DNA from: Candidatus Omnitrophota bacterium | GTDB lineage: Bacteria > Omnitrophota > Gorgyraeia > Gorgyraeales > Gorgyraeaceae | Assembly: GCA_018901615.1 (NCBI GenBank) | Contig: JAHIEN010000108.1 | Coordinates: forward strand, 1 to 62,915 | Length of the DNA stretch: 62,915 nt | Direction of reading: 5' to 3' | In this document: piece after piece, positions 34,594 to 43,197 of the stretch | Position numbering within the stretch: position 1 is the stretch's first letter | Layout: every line of letters starts with the position of its first letter | Position numbers and translations under genes: made by a program | Notes under the pieces: generated by a model | What the model was told of the DNA's origin: nothing | The model's database searches: none | Seen by the model: only the letters and a program-made list of their open reading frames with translations

Positions 34594-36687
34594 ATGAAGA
34601 CCAGGATAGCCCTTATTTCAATATTTAATATAGATTTCGGGGTAAGATATATCTCAGCTTACTTAAAATCCAAAGGTTATCATACAGACATTATATCCTT
34701 TGGTGCGTTGAGATTAAAAGAAGAAATCTTCTGCAATAATTATATAACACCCGGACTTCTTCATCAAAAGGCTTGCCCAGATGGAGATGACGAGTTACTT
34801 GTAAAACTTCTCTTAAGTTTAAAACCCGATCTTATTGGCATAACCGTACCTTCCACTTCATTTATTACAGCTTCGATCCTGACCCAGAAGATAAAAGAAA
34901 AGCTAAATGTCCCAATTATTTGGGGAGGCATACATGCCACTCTTTGTCCTGAACACTGTATTCAATATGCGGATATGGTTTGTATTGGCGAGGGGGAGTA
35001 TCCGATGTATGAACTTGCAGAGAAGTTAGAAAATACTGAACAAATAACTGCCATAAAGAATCTCTGGATAAAAGACAGAGACGGTTCGATAGAAAAAAAC
35101 GAATTAAGAGATTTAATTCTCGAACTTGACTCCCTGCCTTATCCTGATTTTGCAGGTTTAGGTAATAAATTCCTAATAGACAGGGGTAAGGTAATACCTG
35201 ATCCGATCATTGTTTCTGCCTATCGAGAGAAGGCATATCCCATTATGTCTTCCAGGGGTTGTCACTATAGTTGTTCCTTTTGTTGTAATAGTGTCTTAAA
35301 AGAAATTTATAAGAATAAAGGTCCCTACTTAAGAAGGAGGACTCCAGAGAATGTTATAGATGAAATAGTATATATTAGAACAAACATGGAAGCATGGGAA
35401 ATAAGATTTTGGGATGATATCTTTACCTATGACGCTGAATGGATTGAGGTGTTTCACCAATTGTATAAGAGAAAAGTAGCCTTACCTTTCACTTGCTATG
35501 CGCATCCTGAGCATACCGATAGAACAATTATTGAGATGCTTGCCAATTCGGGACTGAAAGCAGTTGATTTAGGAATACAAAGCGGCAGTGAAAGCTTTTG
35601 TAGAGATAGATTTAAAAGAAAGCAGTCCAATGAAGAAATTATTGAATTTGCGAAAGTGCTTAAAAAATTTGGTGTCATTCCCCGATATAACCTTATAATG
35701 GATAACCCTTATGAGACCGACTCTGATTTAGATGCTACTGCGGAACTTCTAATGGCATTACCCCGGCCATATATAACAAGAATATACTCCTTATGCTATT
35801 TTCCAAAAACACCACTTACAAATCAAAGCCTTAAAGATAAGCTTATAACTGAAGAAGATGTAGAAGGGAGAGACAACAAGGCCCTCAATAACTTTTATAT
35901 GTTTATAGATTTGGCAAAAGATAAAAAAACCCTTTTTTGGGATACGATTATGGCTATGGTAGTTAGTAGTTTTTTTTCAGAGAAATTAATAAGAAGGTGT
36001 AAGCGCAGTAGATTTATCAGAAGTCATCCAAGACTTTTACTGAGCTTAATCCGGCTATATTTGAGAATAAGCTTTATTTCACCTATGCCAATTTTTCATA
36101 AAGAACTGAGGACTAAATGGTTTAGAAAAGCTCTAAGGTTTTTTCTTAGTATTTCTGGATTATGTCTTGGGATGAATATATTCCATAAAGATATAAGTAA
36201 GATTTTCAAAAAAGAATTTTTTTTTACAGCAAACTTAATTGCGTATCATCTTGAAGGGGTGACAACCGAAACTAACAATCAAGACTTCAGAAATAAAGCA
36301 AAAATTGATTTGCTTATATACCCAAAAGATTCAACCAATGCTGTTTGCAAAAGTTTTTACTTAAAAATAGGACTAAGGAATTCCTTTCGTCTACCCTTAA
36401 TTCTTAAGATGTTAGTGGAATTAACAGACTCTTTGATCGCTACTGAACCAGGAGAAAGACTGGCGCTTTGGGAAATAGATTATAAAATCAATGATATAGA
36501 AACAGAGACAGAGGTAGATCTGTTATACCCTCGTCTATTCTTCACACAGAAAGGTATTCGTAGAGAAGTTTCTCTAGTAGAAGTGAAAAAAGTTACAAAA
36601 AAAGGTTTATATGGACTCAGGGTTTTTTTATATAGCGGGCGGCACAAAAGATATATTTTGAAAAATTGTTCCGTTGTTTATTTTTAA
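34594..36687 (+). CDS. B12-binding-type radical SAM enzyme with extra C-terminal domain
   Basis: A 697-residue protein, about 200 longer than its paralogues. Residues 1-150 form the B12-type domain (IPIIWGGIHATLCPEH, MVCIGEGEYP). The cluster motif is CHYSCSFC (Cys223, Cys227, Cys230) with an extra Cys following. IRFWDDIFTYD and DLGIQSGSESF lie in the barrel. Residues about 430-560 are basic and hydrophobic, suggesting membrane contact. The last 150 residues are beta-rich with alternating hydrophobics (YRLEG-like AYHLEGVTTET, LLIYPKDS, SVVYF) and I do not recognise them. It is paralogous to the gene at 26361. It starts six bases after the RidA stop. The substrate is unknown. Confidence 0.87.
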   Translation: MKTRIALISIFNIDFGVRYISAYLKSKGYHTDIISFGALRLKEEIFCNNYITPGLLHQKACPDGDDELLVKLLLSLKPDLIGITVPSTSFITASILTQKIKEKLNVPIIWGGIHATLCPEHCIQYADMVCIGEGEYPMYELAEKLENTEQITAIKNLWIKDRDGSIEKNELRDLILELDSLPYPDFAGLGNKFLIDRGKVIPDPIIVSAYREKAYPIMSSRGCHYSCSFCCNSVLKEIYKNKGPYLRRRTPENVIDEIVYIRTNMEAWEIRFWDDIFTYDAEWIEVFHQLYKRKVALPFTCYAHPEHTDRTIIEMLANSGLKAVDLGIQSGSESFCRDRFKRKQSNEEIIEFAKVLKKFGVIPRYNLIMDNPYETDSDLDATAELLMALPRPYITRIYSLCYFPKTPLTNQSLKDKLITEEDVEGRDNKALNNFYMFIDLAKDKKTLFWDTIMAMVVSSFFSEKLIRRCKRSRFIRSHPRLLLSLIRLYLRISFISPMPIFHKELRTKWFRKALRFFLSISGLCLGMNIFHKDISKIFKKEFFFTANLIAYHLEGVTTETNNQDFRNKAKIDLLIYPKDSTNAVCKSFYLKIGLRNSFRLPLILKMLVELTDSLIATEPGERLALWEIDYKINDIETETEVDLLYPRLFFTQKGIRREVSLVEVKKVTKKGLYGLRVFLYSGRHKRYILKNCSVVYF

Positions 36688-36711
36688 TCTTTCATTGTTA
36701 CCTGTTAAAAT

Positions 36712-37902
36712 ATGGAACTTCTTAAAAAGCATACTGTAAGCATTTGCCCGAAATGTTACGAGGAGATTCCTGCTAGTGTTTATGAAGATAAGCAGATGGT
36801 CTATATGGCGAAGAATTGTCATAAACATGGGGAATTTACCTTCTTGATAGAGAAAGATGCCAGGCTTTACAGGCGATTAATGAACGGCGTAGAGTCGCAG
36901 GATAGGAAACCTTTTGAAAACATTATGATTGCTGTGACGCATTCATGTAATCTTGATTGCCCTGTTTGTTATTTGCCGTCTAGGGCAGAATCCGAGCTTA
37001 GCCTGCAGGTCCTTAAAAAGACCATAGTTGGTTTTGAGGGAGACAATGTAAGGCTTTCTGGTGGAGAGCCGACCTTAAGGGAAGATCTGCCGGAAATAAT
37101 CAGTTTCATATTAGAGCAGGGAAAGATTCCGTCTTTGACTACAAACGGACTAAGATTTTGCAATAGACAGTATTTACGCAGACTAAAAGATGCCGGCTTA
37201 TACTATGTTCATATGTCTTTTAATGGTTTAAGTGATCAGACTTATCAAAAGATAAACGGATGTAGGCTTTTGAATAAAAAATTAAAAGCGTTAAGAAACC
37301 TAAAAGCCGAAAAGATGAACGTCAGGACTTCGATATTGCTTGAGCGTGGAGTTAATGATAAAGAGTTGACAAAGATGTACCGTTTTTGTGTCAGGAACTT
37401 AAACTTTATCCATTCCTTAAGAATAAGGACGGTTGTGCCTTCAGGAAGACATAATGTTTTTGAACAACTATATTTATCTGAAATACTGAGTATTTTTTCT
37501 AATGCGATTAAGGTAAGTAAGGATGAAATAATAAAGCATTCACTCTCTAATTTCGGGGGAGAGCATTTGCCTTGCTCTTTAACTATTGATTTAGGGAGAT
37601 TGCTTTACGATAAGGCTGAAGTCAAAGGCACCCGGAATCCAGTTGTGAGGCTGGTAAAGATAGCATTAGTTTTCTTGCCAAGGGTAGGGATATTGATTAC
37701 TATCGGTGCGCTGATAAGGTATGTGCTTAGAAAGAAAAGACTGATAGACTTTATAGTGTTTATTCGCGTCTGGCCGCATATTTACAGCATTGATTTAAAT
37801 GAAATAAAAAGATGCCCATCAGCGCATTTTGTGGGAAGCACTGGAGAGGTTCTTCCTTTTTGTTACGCGATCGCTCTTAATGACAGGAAATACAAGCTTT
37901 AA
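36712..37902 (+). CDS. Radical SAM enzyme resembling tetraether synthase (Tes/MJ0619 type)
   Basis: A 396-residue protein. The N-terminal zinc-ribbon-like segment SICPKCYEEIPA followed by VYMAKNCHKHGEF (Cys12, Cys15, Cys36, His39) and DARLYRRL is the hallmark arrangement of the MJ0619/Tes group. The cluster motif is CNLDCPVC (Cys79, Cys83, Cys86), with RLSGGEPTLREDLPE as the SAM-binding strand. The C-terminus has IKRCPSAHFVGS and VLPFCYA, matching the place where Tes binds an extra Fe-S cluster. Tes joins sp3 carbons of lipid tails in archaea, and bacterial relatives are mostly uncharacterised. It is shorter than archaeal Tes. A lipid-coupling role is an inference. Confidence 0.8.
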   Translation: MELLKKHTVSICPKCYEEIPASVYEDKQMVYMAKNCHKHGEFTFLIEKDARLYRRLMNGVESQDRKPFENIMIAVTHSCNLDCPVCYLPSRAESELSLQVLKKTIVGFEGDNVRLSGGEPTLREDLPEIISFILEQGKIPSLTTNGLRFCNRQYLRRLKDAGLYYVHMSFNGLSDQTYQKINGCRLLNKKLKALRNLKAEKMNVRTSILLERGVNDKELTKMYRFCVRNLNFIHSLRIRTVVPSGRHNVFEQLYLSEILSIFSNAIKVSKDEIIKHSLSNFGGEHLPCSLTIDLGRLLYDKAEVKGTRNPVVRLVKIALVFLPRVGILITIGALIRYVLRKKRLIDFIVFIRVWPHIYSIDLNEIKRCPSAHFVGSTGEVLPFCYAIALNDRKYKL

Positions 37903-37938
37903 TCGAGGGTCCAATCGTATAATTAAGGATATTGAAAA

Positions 37939-38952
37939 ATGGAAAAAGTAAATGATTTGAACAAGCCAGTATGGTTTTTAAACCCTTGGTTTGATATCCT
38001 AATTCTTGCCGGTTTTCCAATCGCTTTTATATTCATACCTTTAATATGTTATGCCTGGATACATAGCCCAAAATTTGAGTATTACTTATATGCGGCATCT
38101 AATCTTCCCCATGTCTTTGCCGGATACACTGTAGTCTATTTGTCTCAAAAGGCATATAAAGAAAAACCGATAACATTTCTCTGGATTCCACTATTTATTA
38201 TTATTGCCACAATAATCTTTTGGCAGCCAAGATATTACAGACAGATTCTACATATTCGATTTTTCTGGGGAATGTGGCATGTCGCCATACAGTTTTTCTA
38301 TATTTTAAGCTTTTATAAGTTGCGAAACCTTGATTATTTGAGGATCGATAAGATTTTAGACACACTTGCTCTTGCAGCGGGGCCTGTCTATTTATATCTT
38401 AGCTACTACGTACGTCTTATCTTAAAACCGCAGGCGGATATTATTTATAAGGTATCATTTGTTGAGCAGCTATTGAAATACTCGGTTATGTTCACATGGA
38501 TTATCGCAGTCGCCTTTATAGCAAGACAGGTCTATTTGTTTATCCGATGGAAGAAGGTTTATCTTTTTAAGTTCTTAATGATTCCTATAGTTATCTTAAT
38601 TTATGTCGTTCCGTTATTAATATTTAAGGATATTCATGCTGCCAGTCAAGCGGTGATAGCAATGCATAATGTGCAATATGTCAGCTGGGTTTGGTTGTAT
38701 TATCATCAAAGGTTTAAAGGGAAAGCTGTTCAAGAAAATAGGGCAATATCTTACTTTTTTAAACCTGGCCGTACCGGACATTATGTTTTCTTTTTTTTGT
38801 TGGCAGGTACTTTATTTATGCTAGTTGTGATGAAGATGGCGTATTTAAGTCATGACCCACATTTGACTTTCAAGGCAATAACCGGCCCTTTTGCTCTTAT
38901 CCATTTTTACCTTGATGGAAGAATCTGGAAAAATGTCAATGATATGATGTGA
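37939..38952 (+). CDS. Polytopic membrane protein with conserved-looking His residues
   Basis: A 337-residue protein with about seven to eight hydrophobic helices. Histidines sit in or next to helices in recognisable blocks: SNLPHVFAGY, FFWGMWHVAIQFFY, AMHNVQYVSWVWLYYHQRF and ALIHFYLDGRIWK. The start WFLNPWFDILILAGFP and the final H-x-x-x-D-G-x-I-W-K block recall an uncharacterised bacterial membrane family I have seen only as hypothetical. The His distribution would suit a membrane metal site, as in di-iron desaturases or Brp/Blh-type oxygenases, but that is conjecture. It lies between the Tes-like gene and an ABC-2 exporter. Confidence 0.7.
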   Translation: MEKVNDLNKPVWFLNPWFDILILAGFPIAFIFIPLICYAWIHSPKFEYYLYAASNLPHVFAGYTVVYLSQKAYKEKPITFLWIPLFIIIATIIFWQPRYYRQILHIRFFWGMWHVAIQFFYILSFYKLRNLDYLRIDKILDTLALAAGPVYLYLSYYVRLILKPQADIIYKVSFVEQLLKYSVMFTWIIAVAFIARQVYLFIRWKKVYLFKFLMIPIVILIYVVPLLIFKDIHAASQAVIAMHNVQYVSWVWLYYHQRFKGKAVQENRAISYFFKPGRTGHYVFFFLLAGTLFMLVVMKMAYLSHDPHLTFKAITGPFALIHFYLDGRIWKNVNDMM

Positions 38953-39039
38953 TATAGGCATTAGCTTGGTTACAAACGATGGTATTTTTTGATGAAATCC
39001 CAGGGAATAGTTTTTAATTAAGGTCAATCCGAAACAATT

Positions 39040-39783
39040 ATGCATTACGCAGTCGAAATAAGTAATCTATCCAAAGAGTTTATACAAAAAGAGAACCCGG
39101 CAAGCCTTTTGGCTTCAAAGCGAAACAAGAAAAATATTGTGGCCTTGGATGATATTAATTTGCAGATCAAAAAAGGCGAATGTTTTGGGCTGGTCGGCGT
39201 AAATGGGTCAGGCAAGACTACATTGTTAAAGTTATTAGCTACCCTTATTTTGCCCACGAAAGGGACAGCCCATATTAATGGCTATAATATTGTCAGGGAC
39301 GCCATAAAGGTACGCGCTATTACGGGGTTTGTCAGCTCAGGGCAGCGCAGTTTTTACTGGCGTTTAACCGGAAGACAAAATTTGGAATTCTTTGCCGCTC
39401 TTTATGAATTATTTCAGCTAGAAGCGCGCAGAAGAATAGATGAATTAGCAGCTTTGCTGGAAATCGAGAAATACATGGATTACACTTTTTATAGTTGTTC
39501 TGCCGGGATACAGCAAAGATTTTTTCTTGCCCAAAGCCTTCTTCATAATCCAGATGTCCTCCTTTTAGATGAACCCACGAAAGGTTTAGATACGGTAATA
39601 GCTAAACAGTTACGGAGTTTTATTAAAGAAAAATTTGCGCGCGAGCAAGGTAAAACCGTGTTATTTACTACCCATGATCATGATGAAATGGCCATGTTTT
39701 CAGATAGGATCGCGATATTAGAGCATGGCCAAATTAAAACCGTCGGCACCGCAGATGGATTAAGAGATGTTAAGCTTTTATAA
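39040..39783 (+). CDS. ABC-2 type transporter ATPase
   Basis: A 247-residue nucleotide-binding subunit. Walker A is GVNGSGKTT, Walker B LLLDEPTKGLD and the switch His is in FTTHDHDEM. The signature motif is degenerate (CSAGIQQR instead of LSGGQ), as in several exporter ATPases of the drug, lipid or polysaccharide type. The adjacent permease starts 46 bp downstream, so the pair forms an ABC-2 exporter. In context it probably exports or flips the product of the rSAM enzymes. Confidence 0.88.
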   Translation: MHYAVEISNLSKEFIQKENPASLLASKRNKKNIVALDDINLQIKKGECFGLVGVNGSGKTTLLKLLATLILPTKGTAHINGYNIVRDAIKVRAITGFVSSGQRSFYWRLTGRQNLEFFAALYELFQLEARRRIDELAALLEIEKYMDYTFYSCSAGIQQRFFLAQSLLHNPDVLLLDEPTKGLDTVIAKQLRSFIKEKFAREQGKTVLFTTHDHDEMAMFSDRIAILEHGQIKTVGTADGLRDVKLL

Positions 39784-39829
39784 GATGATTAGCGGTAAAG
39801 AAATATGTTTTTGTATCCGGGAGTAGATA

Positions 39830-40648
39830 GTGATAACTTTGATGAAAAAGATAGCCGCTTGCGTCAAAAAGGATTTTTTAGATACCTTAAGCTATAGATT
39901 ACCCTGTTTTTTGACGGTTTGCGGTATCGTTTTAGTATTAGTAATTCTTTATTTCTTGCCCCACTCCTTTGTTAAGAGATCTTTTGTCCTTAATCCCGAA
40001 GGTATTAGGATAACATATTTTAATTTTATACTGAGCGGCTTGATGCTTAGCATGTATTTAGTCTCACCCTTTGCTGCTTTTTCTGCGCAAATACAAAAGA
40101 TACGGACAATAGGGATACTGGAAGCATTATTAGTAACCCCTACCAGATTTATCACCATTCTTGCAGCGCAGTATATCGGATATTTTCTTTTTGCATCAAT
40201 AATCAATATACCTATTCTGTTATTCATTAGCTATTGCTTAAAGGATCTTGTGGTAAGCCCAAATATTTTTGCGATCGCTATTATTTTTACTCTATCTTTC
40301 ATTTTGTTTGGTGCTTTTTCTATATTCATAGCAAGTTTCATCATAGTATTTGAAGATGGCAAGCCGATTACTAAAGCAATAATCGGCTGTCTTAGAATTT
40401 GCGGAAACATTTACTTTCCCGTTACTATTTTACCAAAGAGCTTACAAATGTTCGCTTATAGCCTGCCCTTTAGTCATATTTTTCGCGCCTTTAGGATGGC
40501 CTTGTTTGCTAACTATACGCTTTGGGATATAGCGCCGTATATATTAATTCTTTTAGCTTTTGCTCTTGTTTTATTTCCATTAAGCGTCTGGAGTCTCAAT
40601 TGTGCCTTAAGAAAAGCAAAAGAAAGGGGAACCCTTGCGAAATATTAA
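39830..40648 (+). CDS. ABC-2 type transporter permease
   Basis: A 272-residue inner-membrane protein with six hydrophobic helices and a long first periplasmic loop (about residues 40-65), as usual for ABC-2 permeases. The segment IRTIGILEALLVTPTR (about 95-110) is the conserved coupling helix region that meets the ATPase. GTG 39830 follows GGGAG, and ATG 39842 (MKKIAACVKK) is an alternative. Substrates of this family include lipids, polysaccharides, natural products and antibiotics. Together with the ATPase upstream it is the only exporter in the rSAM region. Confidence 0.87.
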   Translation: MITLMKKIAACVKKDFLDTLSYRLPCFLTVCGIVLVLVILYFLPHSFVKRSFVLNPEGIRITYFNFILSGLMLSMYLVSPFAAFSAQIQKIRTIGILEALLVTPTRFITILAAQYIGYFLFASIINIPILLFISYCLKDLVVSPNIFAIAIIFTLSFILFGAFSIFIASFIIVFEDGKPITKAIIGCLRICGNIYFPVTILPKSLQMFAYSLPFSHIFRAFRMALFANYTLWDIAPYILILLAFALVLFPLSVWSLNCALRKAKERGTLAKY

Positions 40649-40747
40649 GTTGAACCGTTACAGTGCATGCAGCGATTCTGAAAGTGTATTCAGCTCAAAC
40701 TGCAACAATCGTGATTATCAAAATATAAATAAAGTGAAAATAATACT

Positions 40748-41731
40748 ATGAAGATAGGTATTCTGGGATGTGGAGCAATAGGGGGATTGTTGTTAGGATA
40801 TCTTACCGATAAAGGGCACAATGTTCGAGGGGTGGTAAAACCCTATCAAAAATATTCAATCGCATCGGACAATTTAATTGTCCAAGGCATAAGGGGGAAT
40901 CGCCGCTATAATGTGCTTGTTGACACGTCATTGAGGGAAAAGGTTGACCTGGCTATTATAGCGACAAAAATAAATGATGTGGACCAGATTATAAAAGAAA
41001 ATAGCCAATATTTAAACAGCGCGCTTATTCTTACAGTTCAAAATGGGATAAAAACAGATTATATTGTAAGGAAGCATTTCCCTGAAGAGCGTATTATTTC
41101 GAGCGTGGTGATGTTTGCTTCAATGTTCAATCCTCCCAATACCATTCTCCATAGTCTTGAAGGAGATCTTATCTTAGGGAATATCTTTTCTGTCAATGTG
41201 CAAGGCATGAATGAGGTAAAGGATGTCTTAAAAACTGTTTTCAATACATACATAGTTGAGGACATGAAGGCGGCAAAGTATACGAAGTTAATGATTTCTT
41301 TGCAGTTTTGCATTCCAGCGGTACTCGGACTATCTATGCAAGAGGCATTTTTGGATTTAGAAATGGCTGAATTCGCGTTATTGTTAAGAAGGGAGGCCTA
41401 TGATATCCTCAAGAAAGCTCACATTGGCTTATGCGGCCTCCCTGGCTTTTCCAAAGAAATAATCGAAAAATCTGTTTCTATGGATATAAGGAAAATGAAA
41501 AGGCTATTCTCCAAAGCTAAACGCAGCAAATCGTTCTATGGCTCAATGTCCCAAAGTATAAAAAGAGGGAAAAAGACAGAGATAGATTATATTAATGGAG
41601 AGATACAAGAAATCGCGCGCAGGCATCAGCTAACAGCGCCATTAAATGAGAAAATAACCGCTTTGGTCCATCGGGTTGAGGAAACAGGAAGTTTCGTTAC
41701 TAAAAAAGATTTAGTAAGCATCTTTAAGTAA
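40748..41731 (+). CDS. Ketopantoate reductase (PanE/ApbA)-family protein
   Basis: A 327-residue NADPH-dependent reductase-family protein. The N-terminal Rossmann motif is MKIGILGCGAIGGLLLGYL, followed by the LTVQNGI segment near residue 95 and a helical C-terminal domain with the GKKTEIDYINGEI segment that contains conserved family residues (Glu, Asn, Gly). PanE reduces 2-dehydropantoate to pantoate for CoA synthesis, but many homologues act on other 2-keto acids or in secondary pathways. No panB or panC is nearby. The location among rSAM genes argues for a pathway-specific oxidoreductase. Confidence 0.85.
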   Translation: MKIGILGCGAIGGLLLGYLTDKGHNVRGVVKPYQKYSIASDNLIVQGIRGNRRYNVLVDTSLREKVDLAIIATKINDVDQIIKENSQYLNSALILTVQNGIKTDYIVRKHFPEERIISSVVMFASMFNPPNTILHSLEGDLILGNIFSVNVQGMNEVKDVLKTVFNTYIVEDMKAAKYTKLMISLQFCIPAVLGLSMQEAFLDLEMAEFALLLRREAYDILKKAHIGLCGLPGFSKEIIEKSVSMDIRKMKRLFSKAKRSKSFYGSMSQSIKRGKKTEIDYINGEIQEIARRHQLTAPLNEKITALVHRVEETGSFVTKKDLVSIFK

Positions 41732-41755
41732 ATCATTGGAACAAAAATTTTAATC

Positions 41756-43183
41756 ATGTCCAAATTTAAAATAAAACTTATTGTTCCGCCTTCTTTTAAG
41801 CAGTTAGAAGGGGATAATGTACAATACGCCGAATATTTAGATTATTATAGCTTGCCCGTTTATGGGATGGGAGTCCTGATTTCTTTCTTAAGACAGAAGG
41901 ATTATTATGTCGATGTGCAGGATTTTACCGCACAATCTGAAAGATCAGCCCAAGAATCAGACCTTTACCTTTATGATTACACAGAGTTTTTTACGCAGAT
42001 TCTTACTACAGGCAGAGCTGATCAGAAGATCGAAACGATAGTAGATAAGATATTTAATCCCGCTGATTACAAAGGGTTTGGCGTTGTAGGTTTTTCTCTC
42101 CACCATTTTGGCCATTTTCTTTTTGCTATTTTACTTGCCAGAAAAATCAGGGATATGTCTAATATACCTATTGTTTTTGGAGGGGCGTTTATTACTATAT
42201 GGGGCCGTCTCTATCCAGAAGTTTTTGATTTTATAAATTATATGATAGTGGGCGATGGACGGCAACCTTTTCTGAAGCTTTTAAATTATTTTGAAAACGG
42301 CGCAAAAGCTAAGGCGACGATCCCAAACCTTATTTATCGAGAAGGTGAAAAGTTAATCGCAACCGAGTTTATTCGTTATTCTTTTCATGATATCCCTATC
42401 CCTGATTTTACTGATCTTGATCTTAATTCTTGCAGGGAGTCTCTAGGCGGCGAACTGGTTTTGCCTTATGAACCTACGCGAGGATGTGTCTATCGATGCA
42501 GTTTTTGTATAAAAAACCCAATGGAAAACGGATATCAAACAAAATCGTATGATAGAATTATCAAAGAATTAAGGGAGATGAAAGAGAAGTATGATTGCGA
42601 AAGGTTTCAGTTCTGCGATCATAATATAGCTTGTTCATATCAATATCTAGATGGATTAGTTGATGTGTTCATAACGGAAGGTTTAGAGATCAAATGGAGG
42701 CCGTTTATGGACATCAGAAAGGTAGATAAAAAACTTCTTAAGAAAATGAGCCAAGCAGGTTGTGAGGTAATTTTTTACGGCATAGAATCCGGGAGCGATC
42801 GAATGCTGGAGATGATTCACAAAGGGCAGTCTTCAAAACAAGCCGCTAAGGTATTACGCTGGACAAAGGAGGCAGGGATAAAAACGCTGGTAGCTTTTAT
42901 GGTAGGGTATCCTCATGAAGCGGAGAGCGATGTTATCAGGACGATCAAGTTTATTAAAAGAAATAGAGGATATATTGATTTTGCCGTGGTGCGATATTTT
43001 GGGATTTTGGATAGTAACTTTATGTCAAAAAATCCATTGGAATATGGAATCCGCAATCTTAGGCGTTCATTGAGCCGCTATATGCTTGAGTATGATGAAG
43101 TCGGTGGGTTGTCTTGGGAGCAGAAGATAATACAACGGAAAAAAACAATGAGAAGGATAATGCAGGTGTTATGGGGAAAATAG
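41756..43183 (+). CDS. B12-binding-type radical SAM enzyme
   Basis: A 475-residue protein. The N-terminal domain is rich in Tyr/Asp and contains GVVGFSLHHFGHF and IPIVFGGAFITIWG with YMIVGDGRQP. The cluster motif is CVYRCSFC (Cys244, Cys248, Cys251) in EPTRGCVYRCSFCIKNP. FYGIESGSDRMLEMIHKG and FMVGYPHEAESD follow. It matches the gene at 27886 block by block, including the closing YGI-N segment (GIRNL versus GIENI), so these are paralogues on either side of the propeller/RidA/Tes segment. It starts 24 bp after the ketopantoate-reductase-like gene. Substrate unknown. Confidence 0.88.
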   Translation: MSKFKIKLIVPPSFKQLEGDNVQYAEYLDYYSLPVYGMGVLISFLRQKDYYVDVQDFTAQSERSAQESDLYLYDYTEFFTQILTTGRADQKIETIVDKIFNPADYKGFGVVGFSLHHFGHFLFAILLARKIRDMSNIPIVFGGAFITIWGRLYPEVFDFINYMIVGDGRQPFLKLLNYFENGAKAKATIPNLIYREGEKLIATEFIRYSFHDIPIPDFTDLDLNSCRESLGGELVLPYEPTRGCVYRCSFCIKNPMENGYQTKSYDRIIKELREMKEKYDCERFQFCDHNIACSYQYLDGLVDVFITEGLEIKWRPFMDIRKVDKKLLKKMSQAGCEVIFYGIESGSDRMLEMIHKGQSSKQAAKVLRWTKEAGIKTLVAFMVGYPHEAESDVIRTIKFIKRNRGYIDFAVVRYFGILDSNFMSKNPLEYGIRNLRRSLSRYMLEYDEVGGLSWEQKIIQRKKTMRRIMQVLWGK

Positions 43184-43197
43184 TTATGATGTAGTGT

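Noticed and set aside
40650..40751. A 33-codon TTG-started frame rich in Ser, Cys and Asn (NRYSACSDSESVFSSN) ending in an ATGA overlap with the PanE-like gene, a possible peptide substrate for the radical SAM enzymes
   Set aside because: No Shine-Dalgarno, no leader/core pattern, and the frame is also open upstream within the permease gene. Probably chance.
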